NCBI RefSeq assembly: GCF_040496035.1
Contig: NZ_JBEPJZ010000001.1
Span: forward strand, 434,001 to 498,000
Direction of reading: 5' to 3'
DNA: 64,000 nucleotides
DNA from: Agromyces sp. SYSU T00194
GTDB lineage: Bacteria; Actinomycetota; Actinomycetes; Actinomycetales; Microbacteriaceae
Under the pieces are notes generated by a model. The model saw only the letters and a list, made by a program, of their open reading frames with translations. It had not been told where the DNA came from and did not search any database. Numbering within the stretch: position 1 is the stretch's first letter; each line of letters starts with the position of its first letter. A program made the translations under genes and the position numbers. Shown one piece after another: positions 57,840-64,000 of this stretch.

Positions 57840-60389
57840 TCAGGGCGACGCGGATGCCCCGGGCGGCACGGTCGCGGCCGGCCGGCCGTGCGCGGTCGGG
57901 CGTGTGCCGGTCCTCCCGGCAGCATGCGACGGGCCCGCGAACGCCGGACCGTCGAACGCCGACGGCTCGAGGCGCACGGACTCGCCGTCGCGCAGCCGCA
58001 CCGAGCGGTCGATGCCGGCGTACCGGATGACCCGGAGGCCCTCGGCGCCGGCGTGGGCGCGCACGGTCGCACGCACGAGCGCGCCGCTCGCCCACTCGAC
58101 GTCGACCTCGATGCCGGGTCGCGCGATCACGCCGCGCACGCTGCCGTCGGCGAGCGCGGGCGGCAGGGCGGGCAGCAGCTCGATGCATCCGTCGTGGCTC
58201 TGCACCAGCGCCTCGAGCACGCCGGCCACCGATCCGAGGTTGCCGTCGATCTGGAACGGCGGATGCGCCGCGAGGAGGTTGGGGTACAGGCCGCCCGCCC
58301 ACTCGCCGGTGACGTCGTCGGCGGGGCGCAGCAGCAGCTCGAGGAGGTCGCCGACCTTGTCGCCGCGGCCGAGGCGCGCCCAGAGCGCGAGCTTCCAGGC
58401 CAGCGACCAGCCGGTCGACTCGTCGCCGCGCCGCTCGAGCGTCGCCGCGGCGGCGGCGCGGTGCGCCTCGTCCCACGTGCCGGCCCCGGGGTAGAGCCCG
58501 TACAGGTGGCTGACGTGCCGGTGGTGCGGGTCCTCCTCGGTACGCGGCTCCGACCACTCGAGCAGGCGCCCGGCGGAGTCGATCGCGGGGGCGGCGGGCA
58601 GGTCGCCGAGGCGTGCGCGGGCGTCGTGGGCGATCGCGTCGTCGGCGAGGCCCAGCCGCTCGGCGGCCTCGACCACGATCTCGAACAGGTCGCGCAGCAG
58701 CGCGAGGTCCATGGCCGACGCGCGGTCGAGGGAGGCGGGTGCGCCGTCGTCGGCGAGGTAGGCGTTCTCGGGCGAGGTCGACGGCGCGGTCGACCAGTCG
58801 CCGCGGCCGTCCCGGTGGTGCCAGTGCAGCGCGAACTCCGCCGCGCCGCGCATCGCGGGCCAGGCCTCGCGGAGCTCGTCGTCGGATGCCGCACCGAACG
58901 CGACGGGCTCCCAGAGGTGCCGTGCGAGCCAGGCGCCCGCCATCGGCCAGGCGGCCCAGCGGGGGTCGGCGCCGCCGCGCCCGGCCGGTGCGGCGAATCC
59001 CCACGCGTCGGTGTTGTGGTGCACGGTCCAGCCGGGTGCGTCGTAGAGGCGCCTCGTGGCGGCGACGGCGTGCTCGGCGAGCGCGAGCACGAAGTCGCGG
59101 AGCGGCGCGGCGGTCTCGGGGAGCGCCGCGGTGAACGACGCCCAGTGATTCATCTGGGTGTTGATGTTCACCGTGTAGTTCGAGCTCCAGGGCGGACGCA
59201 TCTCGGCGTTCCAGATGCCCTGCAGGTTGGGCGGGAGGCCGCCCGGCCGGGCGCTCGACCAGAGCAGGTACCGGCCGTACTCCACGACCAGGGCGACGAG
59301 CGCGGGATCGTGGGCCAGGGCGCCCTCGGGAGCGGATGCGGCGGCCCGCAGCCGCGCGTCGGTGGCGGGTGCGCCCGCGGGCTCCTCGCCGAGGTCGATG
59401 CGCACGCGATCCATCGCCGCGCGGTGCTCGGCCTCATGGCGGGTGCGGAGGCCGTCGAGCCCGTGGGCGGCGGCCAGGTCGATGCGCGCCCGGGCCCGGT
59501 CCGCGGCGGCGGTCGCGTCGCCCTCGGGTGCGCGACCCGGCGCGGTGTAGGTGGTCTCGGTCGCCACGAGCCACCCGGCGCGATCGCCGGCCTCGACGCG
59601 GCGCACGACGAGCGCGCCCTCGAGCGCGGCGCCGGGGGCGTCGTCCCACTCGGCGGCGGGGAGGTCGGGCTCGTGGCCGGGTGCGACGTCGGAGGGCATC
59701 CGCAGGTGCAGCACCTGCTCGTCGCCCTGTGCCACGGCGTCGAGCACGCGCAGCTGCGACGAGAGCGCGACCGTCGTGCCCGCGACCGCGCCCGGCGGCA
59801 GCCCGTCGACCACGATCACCAGCACGCCGTCCGTGCCGGAGGCGAAGGACGACACGGTGAGCGCGCCCGAGCGCACCTCGTGCACGCCCGACGGCAGGTC
59901 GAGGCGACGCCGGTAGGCGGAACGGCCGGCGGGGGCGGGCGACGCGCCGGAGGCATCCGCCCCAGCCGCGCCCGCCCCCGTGGCCGTCGCGACCGGGCCC
60001 CCCGACCCGGCCGCTCCGGTACCCGCGGTCGCCTCCGGCGGGCCCCCCGGCCCCGCCGCATCCGCTCCGCCGATCGTCAGCACCAGATCTGCGAACGGCA
60101 GGAACGCCTGCGAGTACCGCGACTGCAGTCCGCGCACCGCCTGCTCGGCGACCCGCACGTCGCCGTCGGCGAGCGCCGCCCGTGATCGGGCGAGCGCATC
60201 GGCGGACCGCGCCGCGTCGGGCGCGTCGCGCAGCTCGCTCGCGGGCGAGCCCGACCACGCGGTGCCGTCGTTCAGGTGGAACGTCATGGCGGGCAGCGCG
60301 CCGTCGATCATCGCGCCGAGGCGCCCGTTGCCGAGGGGCAGGCACTCCACCCACCGTTCGGCCGGGGCGTCGTAGCGCAGTTCGCTCAT
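57840..60389 (-). CDS. GH95 alpha-L-fucosidase (alpha-1,2)
   Basis: An 849-residue GH95 glycosidase. Typical blocks are the start WVECLPLGNGRLGAMIDG (13-30), LPPNLQGIWNAEMRPPWSSNYT with the NINTQMN continuation (near 398), ENAYLADDGAP, and HRHVSHLYGLYPG (near 630). GH95 enzymes cleave Fuc-alpha-1,2-Gal by inversion (some also alpha-L-galactosides). No signal peptide, so it acts in the cytoplasm. A low-complexity Ala/Gly/Pro insert occupies residues about 109-155. It is cotranscribed with the importer (21 bp after the permease). It would release L-fucose for the fucose pathway. Confidence 0.9.
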   Translation of the reverse strand: MSELRYDAPAERWVECLPLGNGRLGAMIDGALPAMTFHLNDGTAWSGSPASELRDAPDAARSADALARSRAALADGDVRVAEQAVRGLQSRYSQAFLPFADLVLTIGGADAAGPGGPPEATAGTGAAGSGGPVATATGAGAAGADASGASPAPAGRSAYRRRLDLPSGVHEVRSGALTVSSFASGTDGVLVIVVDGLPPGAVAGTTVALSSQLRVLDAVAQGDEQVLHLRMPSDVAPGHEPDLPAAEWDDAPGAALEGALVVRRVEAGDRAGWLVATETTYTAPGRAPEGDATAAADRARARIDLAAAHGLDGLRTRHEAEHRAAMDRVRIDLGEEPAGAPATDARLRAAASAPEGALAHDPALVALVVEYGRYLLWSSARPGGLPPNLQGIWNAEMRPPWSSNYTVNINTQMNHWASFTAALPETAAPLRDFVLALAEHAVAATRRLYDAPGWTVHHNTDAWGFAAPAGRGGADPRWAAWPMAGAWLARHLWEPVAFGAASDDELREAWPAMRGAAEFALHWHHRDGRGDWSTAPSTSPENAYLADDGAPASLDRASAMDLALLRDLFEIVVEAAERLGLADDAIAHDARARLGDLPAAPAIDSAGRLLEWSEPRTEEDPHHRHVSHLYGLYPGAGTWDEAHRAAAAATLERRGDESTGWSLAWKLALWARLGRGDKVGDLLELLLRPADDVTGEWAGGLYPNLLAAHPPFQIDGNLGSVAGVLEALVQSHDGCIELLPALPPALADGSVRGVIARPGIEVDVEWASGALVRATVRAHAGAEGLRVIRYAGIDRSVRLRDGESVRLEPSAFDGPAFAGPSHAAGRTGTRPTAHGRPAATVPPGASASP

Positions 60390-60410
60390 CGTCTCGCTCG
60401 TCTCCCGCGC

Positions 60411-61379
60411 TCAGCCGCGCACGCCGCCGGCGGTGAGGCCGGACTTCCAGTAGCGCTGCAGCGACAGGAACACGATCGCGATCGGGATCACCGAGACGAG
60501 CGACCCGACCACGGTCAGGACCTGCAGGCCCGGAATGGTGATCGACGCCTGGCTCCAGCCGGTGAGGCCGACCGTGAGCGGCATGAGCTCCTGGTCGGTG
60601 AGCACGAGCAGCGGGAGCAGGTAGCTGTTCCAGCTGCCGAGGAACGCGAACAGCAGCACCGTCACGAGTCCGGTCGACATCAGCCGCAGTCCCATGCCGG
60701 CGAAGATGCGGAACTCGCCGGCGCCGTCGAGGCGCGCGGCCTCGATCAGCTCGATCGGCACCGACGACTGCGCGTAGATGAACGACAGCAGCACGCCGAA
60801 CGGGAACACCAGCGCCGGCAGCAGGATGCCCCAGTAGGTGTTGTTCAGCCCGAGGTTCACCAGCAGCACGTAGGTGGGCTGCGCGATCACGGTGCCCGGG
60901 ATGAGCATGCTGCCGAGCACGATGCCGATGAGCACGTTGCGGCCGCGGAACCGGTACACGGCGAGCGCGTACCCGGTGAGGGCGCAGACGAACGCCGTGA
61001 GCGCCGAGCCGATGACCGAGTAGATCACCGAGTTGAACGCCCAGCGCCAGTAGATGCCGCCGTCGTAGGTGCTGAGCTCGGCCAGGTTGTCCCACAGGTG
61101 GAAGTCGGCGAACGCGAACCCGGGCGTGGAGAAGAGGTCGCCGGTCGACTTGGTCGAGGCGACGACGAGCCACAGCACGGGCACCAGGAAGTACGCGGTC
61201 GGGATCAGCAGCGCGGCGGTCGTCACGATCATGCCGACGCGGCTCACGCGGTCGCCGTTCACGAACGTCGTGGCGCCGCGTGGGCGCTTCGGCGGCTTCG
61301 GCGCGCGAGGTGCGGCGCCGGGCTCGGGGGCATCCGGTATCGTCGACGCCGCGGTCACGGAGAGGGTGTCAGAGGCCAT
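60411..61379 (-). CDS. Carbohydrate ABC transporter permease (MalG-like)
   Basis: A 322-residue permease with a ~50-residue Pro/Ala-rich cytoplasmic N-terminus followed by six spans; the EAA loop is EAARLDGAGEFRIFAGMGL. It pairs with the permease encoded upstream, which it overlaps by 11 bases (61369-61379). No ATPase is encoded in the operon. Confidence 0.9.
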   Translation of the reverse strand: MASDTLSVTAASTIPDAPEPGAAPRAPKPPKRPRGATTFVNGDRVSRVGMIVTTAALLIPTAYFLVPVLWLVVASTKSTGDLFSTPGFAFADFHLWDNLAELSTYDGGIYWRWAFNSVIYSVIGSALTAFVCALTGYALAVYRFRGRNVLIGIVLGSMLIPGTVIAQPTYVLLVNLGLNNTYWGILLPALVFPFGVLLSFIYAQSSVPIELIEAARLDGAGEFRIFAGMGLRLMSTGLVTVLLFAFLGSWNSYLLPLLVLTDQELMPLTVGLTGWSQASITIPGLQVLTVVGSLVSVIPIAIVFLSLQRYWKSGLTAGGVRG

Positions 61380-62313
61380 CGCTCGCTCGCTTCGTGGTGC
61401 GGTTGTTCAGTCGGAGGACGATGACCGAGACGATCAGTGTCGCGATGCCGAGGATCACGGCCATCGCCGACGCGAGGTTCGGGTCCTTGCCGAGCGTGGA
61501 GGCGGCGTAGATCGCCATGTTCGGCGTGTAGTCGCTCGAGATGTTCGCGGTCACGTTCTTCAGCACCTGCGGCTCGTTGAACAGCTGCAGGGTGCCGATG
61601 ATCGACGAGAGCGTCGTGAGCAGCACGGCCGGCGCGATCATCGGCAGCTTGATGCCGACCGCGATGCGGAAGTCGCTCGCGCCGTCGATGCGCGCCGCCT
61701 CGTAGATCTCGCGCGGGATCGCCTGCAGCGCGGCGAACATGATGATCATGTTGATGCCGGTGTACGACCAGATGCTCACGTTCGCGATCGACCAGAGCAC
61801 GGTGCCGGGCGCGAGCAGGTCCGCGTCGACGCCGAGGCTGGAGAGCGCCTGGATGAGCGGGCTCACCGACGGCTGGTAGAGGAACCCCCAGAGCAGCGCG
61901 GCGATGACGCCGGGCACCGCGTACGGCAGGAACGCGGCGAACTGGAAGAACCGGCGGCCGCGCACGAGCGCGCTGTCGAAGAGCAGTGCGAGGGTCGCGG
62001 CGATGAACATCATCACCGGCACCTGCACGAGGCCGTACAGGGCGACCCGGCCGAAGCTCACGAGGAAGTCCTGGTCGCCGAGCGCGCGGGCGAAGTTCTC
62101 GAACCCGACGAACTCGGTGGTGGTGCCGCCGAAGCCGAGGCCGCTGGACTGCTGCGAGAACAGGCTGTTCCAGACCGCGACGATGATCGGCGAGACCAGG
62201 AACACCAGGAACAGCAGCACGAACGGCGCGACGAACACGTAGGGCACCCACGGCTTCCCGGCGCCGGTGAAGCGGCGCCGGGAAGCCGTGGGACGAGCGA
62301 TGACTGCGGTCAT
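61369..62313 (-). CDS. Sugar ABC transporter permease (MalF-like)
   Basis: A 314-residue permease with six spans and EAA loop EAARIDGASDFRIAVGIKLP. It begins 11 bp after the stop of the binding-protein gene. Together with the MalG-like partner it should import oligosaccharides delivered by the lipoprotein at 62325-63629. Confidence 0.9.
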   Translation of the reverse strand: MTAVIARPTASRRRFTGAGKPWVPYVFVAPFVLLFLVFLVSPIIVAVWNSLFSQQSSGLGFGGTTTEFVGFENFARALGDQDFLVSFGRVALYGLVQVPVMMFIAATLALLFDSALVRGRRFFQFAAFLPYAVPGVIAALLWGFLYQPSVSPLIQALSSLGVDADLLAPGTVLWSIANVSIWSYTGINMIIMFAALQAIPREIYEAARIDGASDFRIAVGIKLPMIAPAVLLTTLSSIIGTLQLFNEPQVLKNVTANISSDYTPNMAIYAASTLGKDPNLASAMAVILGIATLIVSVIVLRLNNRTTKRASDGL

Positions 62314-62324
62314 GGATCCGCTCG

Positions 62325-63629
62325 TCACTCGCTCACGTTCAGGCCGCGGTCCTCGAGGTCCGCGACGGTGATCGCCTGGGCGTTGTCGAGCGCCTCGAGG
62401 AAGGTCTCCTCGCCGTTGATCACCTTGGCGAACTCGTCGGTGATCGCGGTCTGCGCGGTGCCGTAGTTCGGTCCGTCGACCCACGTCGCGGGCGTCTGCT
62501 CGGCCGACTCGATGAACACCTCGTTGATGACCTGTCCGCCGTAGAACTCCGACTCGGTGAGCAGGGCGTCGGATGCGAGTCCGTTGACCGTCGACGGGAA
62601 GAGCCCGCCGACCGTGATGAGCGCCTCCTGTGTGTCGTCCGACCCGTTCAGCCAGCTCGCGAACTCGGCGGCGGCACCGGGGTTCTCGGCACCCGCGAGC
62701 ACGACGACCGCCGCGCCGCCGGAGTCGCCCGAGTTGTCGGAGCCGGCGTTCTTCGGCATGGGCGCGATCGCCCAGTCGCCGGAGGTGTCGGCCGCGTTCT
62801 CGGCCAGCAGGCTCGGGAACCACGCCGCGTAGGTGACCGTGGCGATGGTGCCGTTGTTCACGAGGGCCCAGTACTCGGGGGTCCAGACCTGCTCCGTCGT
62901 GACGAGTCCCTCGTCGAGGAGGGTCTGCCAGCGCTCGGCCACCAGCTGGCTGCCGGCATCGTTCACGCCCACGGTCCAGCTGTCGCCGTCGATGCCGTAC
63001 CAGCTCGACTCGGCCTGCTGGATCTCCTGCGACCACTGCCCGATCTCGCTGGGCGACATGTTCGCGATGTAGACGTCGGGGTTCGCCTCGTGCAGCTCGC
63101 GGGCCGCGTCGACGTACTCGTCCCAGGTCGTCGGCATCTCGATGCCGTACTCGTCGAAGATATCGGTGCGGTACATGGTGGCCGCCGGGCCGATGCCCTG
63201 CGGCACGCCGTAGACCTGGCCGTCGAAGCTGACCGAGGCCCACGAGCTCGCGGTGTAGTTCGACTCGTCGTCGGCGACGAACTCGGTGATGTCCTGCACG
63301 CGGCCGGCGATCACGTAGTCGGGCAGGTTGTGGGTGCTGAGCTGCACGAGGTCGGGGCCGGCGCCGGCGTCGACCGCGGCCTCGACCTTCTGGCCGTCGT
63401 CGCCGGTCATGCGGTGGAACGAGACCTGGATGTCGGGGTTCTCGTCGTTCCACTGGTCGACCAGGTCCTCGAGGCCGGGGACCCAGCCCCAGAAGTCGAT
63501 GTCGACCGGGCCGTCCGCGGAGGCGGAGCCCCCGTCGTCGCCCGTGGAGCAGGCGGCGAGTCCGGTGATTGCGACGGCCCCGGCGAGTGCCACGGCCGCA
63601 ACGCGTCGAGTGCGCGTCATGAGTCTCAT
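62325..63629 (-). CDS. Sugar-binding lipoprotein of ABC importer
   Basis: A 434-residue family 1 solute-binding protein. The twin-Arg-like start MRLMTRTRRVAAVAL leads to a lipobox LAAC with Cys27. The mature part starts DIDFWGWVPGLEDLVDQWN and has the GAGPDLVQLSTHNLP hinge and multiple aromatic residues for sugar stacking. It is first in the operon and therefore likely the most abundant product. The ATG at 63629 is spaced 8 nt from AAAGGA. Its promoter and a hairpin/palindrome lie directly upstream. Ligand inferred: xyloglucan oligosaccharide. Confidence 0.9.
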   Translation of the reverse strand: MRLMTRTRRVAAVALAGAVAITGLAACSTGDDGGSASADGPVDIDFWGWVPGLEDLVDQWNDENPDIQVSFHRMTGDDGQKVEAAVDAGAGPDLVQLSTHNLPDYVIAGRVQDITEFVADDESNYTASSWASVSFDGQVYGVPQGIGPAATMYRTDIFDEYGIEMPTTWDEYVDAARELHEANPDVYIANMSPSEIGQWSQEIQQAESSWYGIDGDSWTVGVNDAGSQLVAERWQTLLDEGLVTTEQVWTPEYWALVNNGTIATVTYAAWFPSLLAENAADTSGDWAIAPMPKNAGSDNSGDSGGAAVVVLAGAENPGAAAEFASWLNGSDDTQEALITVGGLFPSTVNGLASDALLTESEFYGGQVINEVFIESAEQTPATWVDGPNYGTAQTAITDEFAKVINGEETFLEALDNAQAITVADLEDRGLNVSE

Positions 63630-63658
63630 CTCGTGTGTCCTTTCCAGACGACGTTGTC

Positions 63659-63684
63659 GGAAAGGTCGCGGCGCGACCTGTTCC
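63659..63684. promoter_or_regulatory. Palindrome in the 5' leader of the importer operon
   Basis: AGGTCGC-GGC-GCGACCT (63663-63679) is a perfect 7-bp inverted repeat extended by GGAA/TTCC with one bulged base. It lies between the promoter (63738-63767) and the start codon, where it could be an operator or an mRNA hairpin. Confidence 0.45.
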
Positions 63685-63737
63685 CCTTGGTGCGATGCCA
63701 GACTGCGTCTCGGGTGAGTAGTCTGACGTTCGTCGTT

Positions 63738-63767
63738 ATTTTGTCGCACCTCGAAACATAAAGTCAA
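63738..63767 (-). promoter_or_regulatory. Promoter of the importer/glycosidase operon
   Basis: On the minus strand TTGACT (63767-63762), an 18-bp spacer and CAAAAT (63743-63738) lie about 110 bp before the binding-protein start, in the most AT-rich stretch of the right end. Confidence 0.55.
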
Positions 63768-63804
63768 CCCCCTCTTCGCGAGGAGATTGGATGAATCCGT
63801 TCCC

Positions 63805-64000
63805 ATGGCACTGACCGACCTCTCTCTGGACGCCCTGCGCGAGTACCGCGCGAACGTGCACGACCCCGTCGACTTCGACGACTTCTGGGCGCGGACGCTC
63901 GCGGAGTCGCGTGCGGTCGCGACCGCTCCCGTCGTCGCCGACGTCGACGCGCCGTTCCGCACCGTCACCGTCGAAGATCTGACCTTTTCCGGATACGCGG
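63805..64000 (+). CDS. CE7 acetyl-xylan/cephalosporin-C esterase, N-terminal fragment
   Basis: The first 65 residues of a protein cut off by the window end. MALTDLSLDALREYR, DFDDFWARTLAES and the following TVEDLTFSGYA match the start of carbohydrate esterase family 7 (acetyl-xylan esterase/cephalosporin C deacetylase), which removes acetyl groups from short oligosaccharides inside the cell. It is divergent from the importer operon and may deacetylate the imported sugars. The start is not well supported: GAGGAG lies 20 bases upstream, and a seven-codon frame (63791-63814) fits that ribosome site better and overlaps this start. Confidence 0.75.
   Translation, partial: MALTDLSLDALREYRANVHDPVDFDDFWARTLAESRAVATAPVVADVDAPFRTVTVEDLTFSGYA

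Noticed and set aside
55830..60185. A 1451-codon open frame on the plus strand opposite GH42 and GH95
   Set aside because: Composition is Arg/Gly/Val/His-rich antisense translation of the two glycosidase genes, with no domain or ribosome site.

Overview
The window is about 64 kb of very GC-rich, densely packed DNA whose gene content fits an actinobacterium, most likely a member of the Microbacteriaceae (Agromyces-like). This rests on the extreme G/C third-position codon use, many ATGA/GTGA stop-start overlaps, GTG starts, an actinobacterial 'LigA-like' membrane protein, sugar ABC importers with no local ATPase, and the fused response regulator/thioredoxin-reductase gene. The genus is an inference. 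No rRNA, tRNA, CRISPR array, phage gene or insertion sequence was seen.

Left part (1-24 kb) is mostly housekeeping or orphan genes. It opens with a three-gene unit (DUF4956 membrane protein, VTC-type polyphosphate-polymerase-like protein, beta-helix lipoprotein). Then come a histidine phosphatase, an orphan maltokinase with a leaderless-type promoter, a nucleoside deaminase, a small membrane protein, an NmrA-type reductase, a YchJ protein and an msrB-msrA repair pair. These are followed by an HTH regulator with two operator-like direct repeats, a GntR(YtrA)/DUF1648 pair, two convergent MFS transporters, an isoprenylcysteine-methyltransferase-like protein, a Pro/Gly-rich membrane protein and a large SNF2 helicase. 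Last is a two-gene signalling unit: a hybrid PAS histidine kinase plus a response regulator fused to a thioredoxin-reductase-like flavoprotein that lacks the redox cysteines.

Middle part (24-50 kb) is a sugar and sugar-acid catabolic island. All steps of non-phosphorylative L-fucose breakdown can be assigned, in three pieces: mutarotase + L-fuconolactonase (24.2-25.4 kb), diketo-acid hydrolase + ketodeoxyfuconate dehydrogenase (41.4-43.0 kb), and L-fuconate dehydratase + aldo/keto-reductase L-fucose dehydrogenase (43.8-46.2 kb). Expected products are pyruvate and L-lactate. Between them is an eight-gene operon (25.5-34.8 kb) joining an enolase-superfamily dehydratase, a metallo-beta-lactamase-fold hydrolase, a Gfo/Idh/MocA oxidoreductase, a CaiB-type CoA-transferase, a signal-less solute-binding-fold protein, a CaiD-like enoyl-CoA hydratase, an AraD1-like FAH-fold dehydratase and an aldehyde dehydrogenase. 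It is divergent from a FadR-type regulator. I cannot match this combination to a described pathway; it is the best candidate for an uncharacterised system here. Next to it are three tandem 58-nt hairpin repeats, then a beta-helix (GH141-like) glycosidase with its own ABC importer. A KDG-type operon (zinc alcohol dehydrogenase, SDR, KDPG aldolase, PfkB kinase) follows at 46.3-49.8 kb.

Right part (50-64 kb) has a secreted esterase, a tiny His-rich protein, an amidase, and an operon reading leftwards from 63.6 kb: sugar-binding lipoprotein, two permeases, GH95 (alpha-L-fucosidase), GH42 (beta-galactosidase), GH31 (alpha-xylosidase). A CE7 acetyl-esterase gene starts divergently and runs off the end. 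The enzyme set matches, in order, the fucosyl-galactosyl-xylosyl side chain of xyloglucan. The working model is that imported oligosaccharides are stripped in the cytoplasm and the released fucose feeds the fucose pathway upstream.
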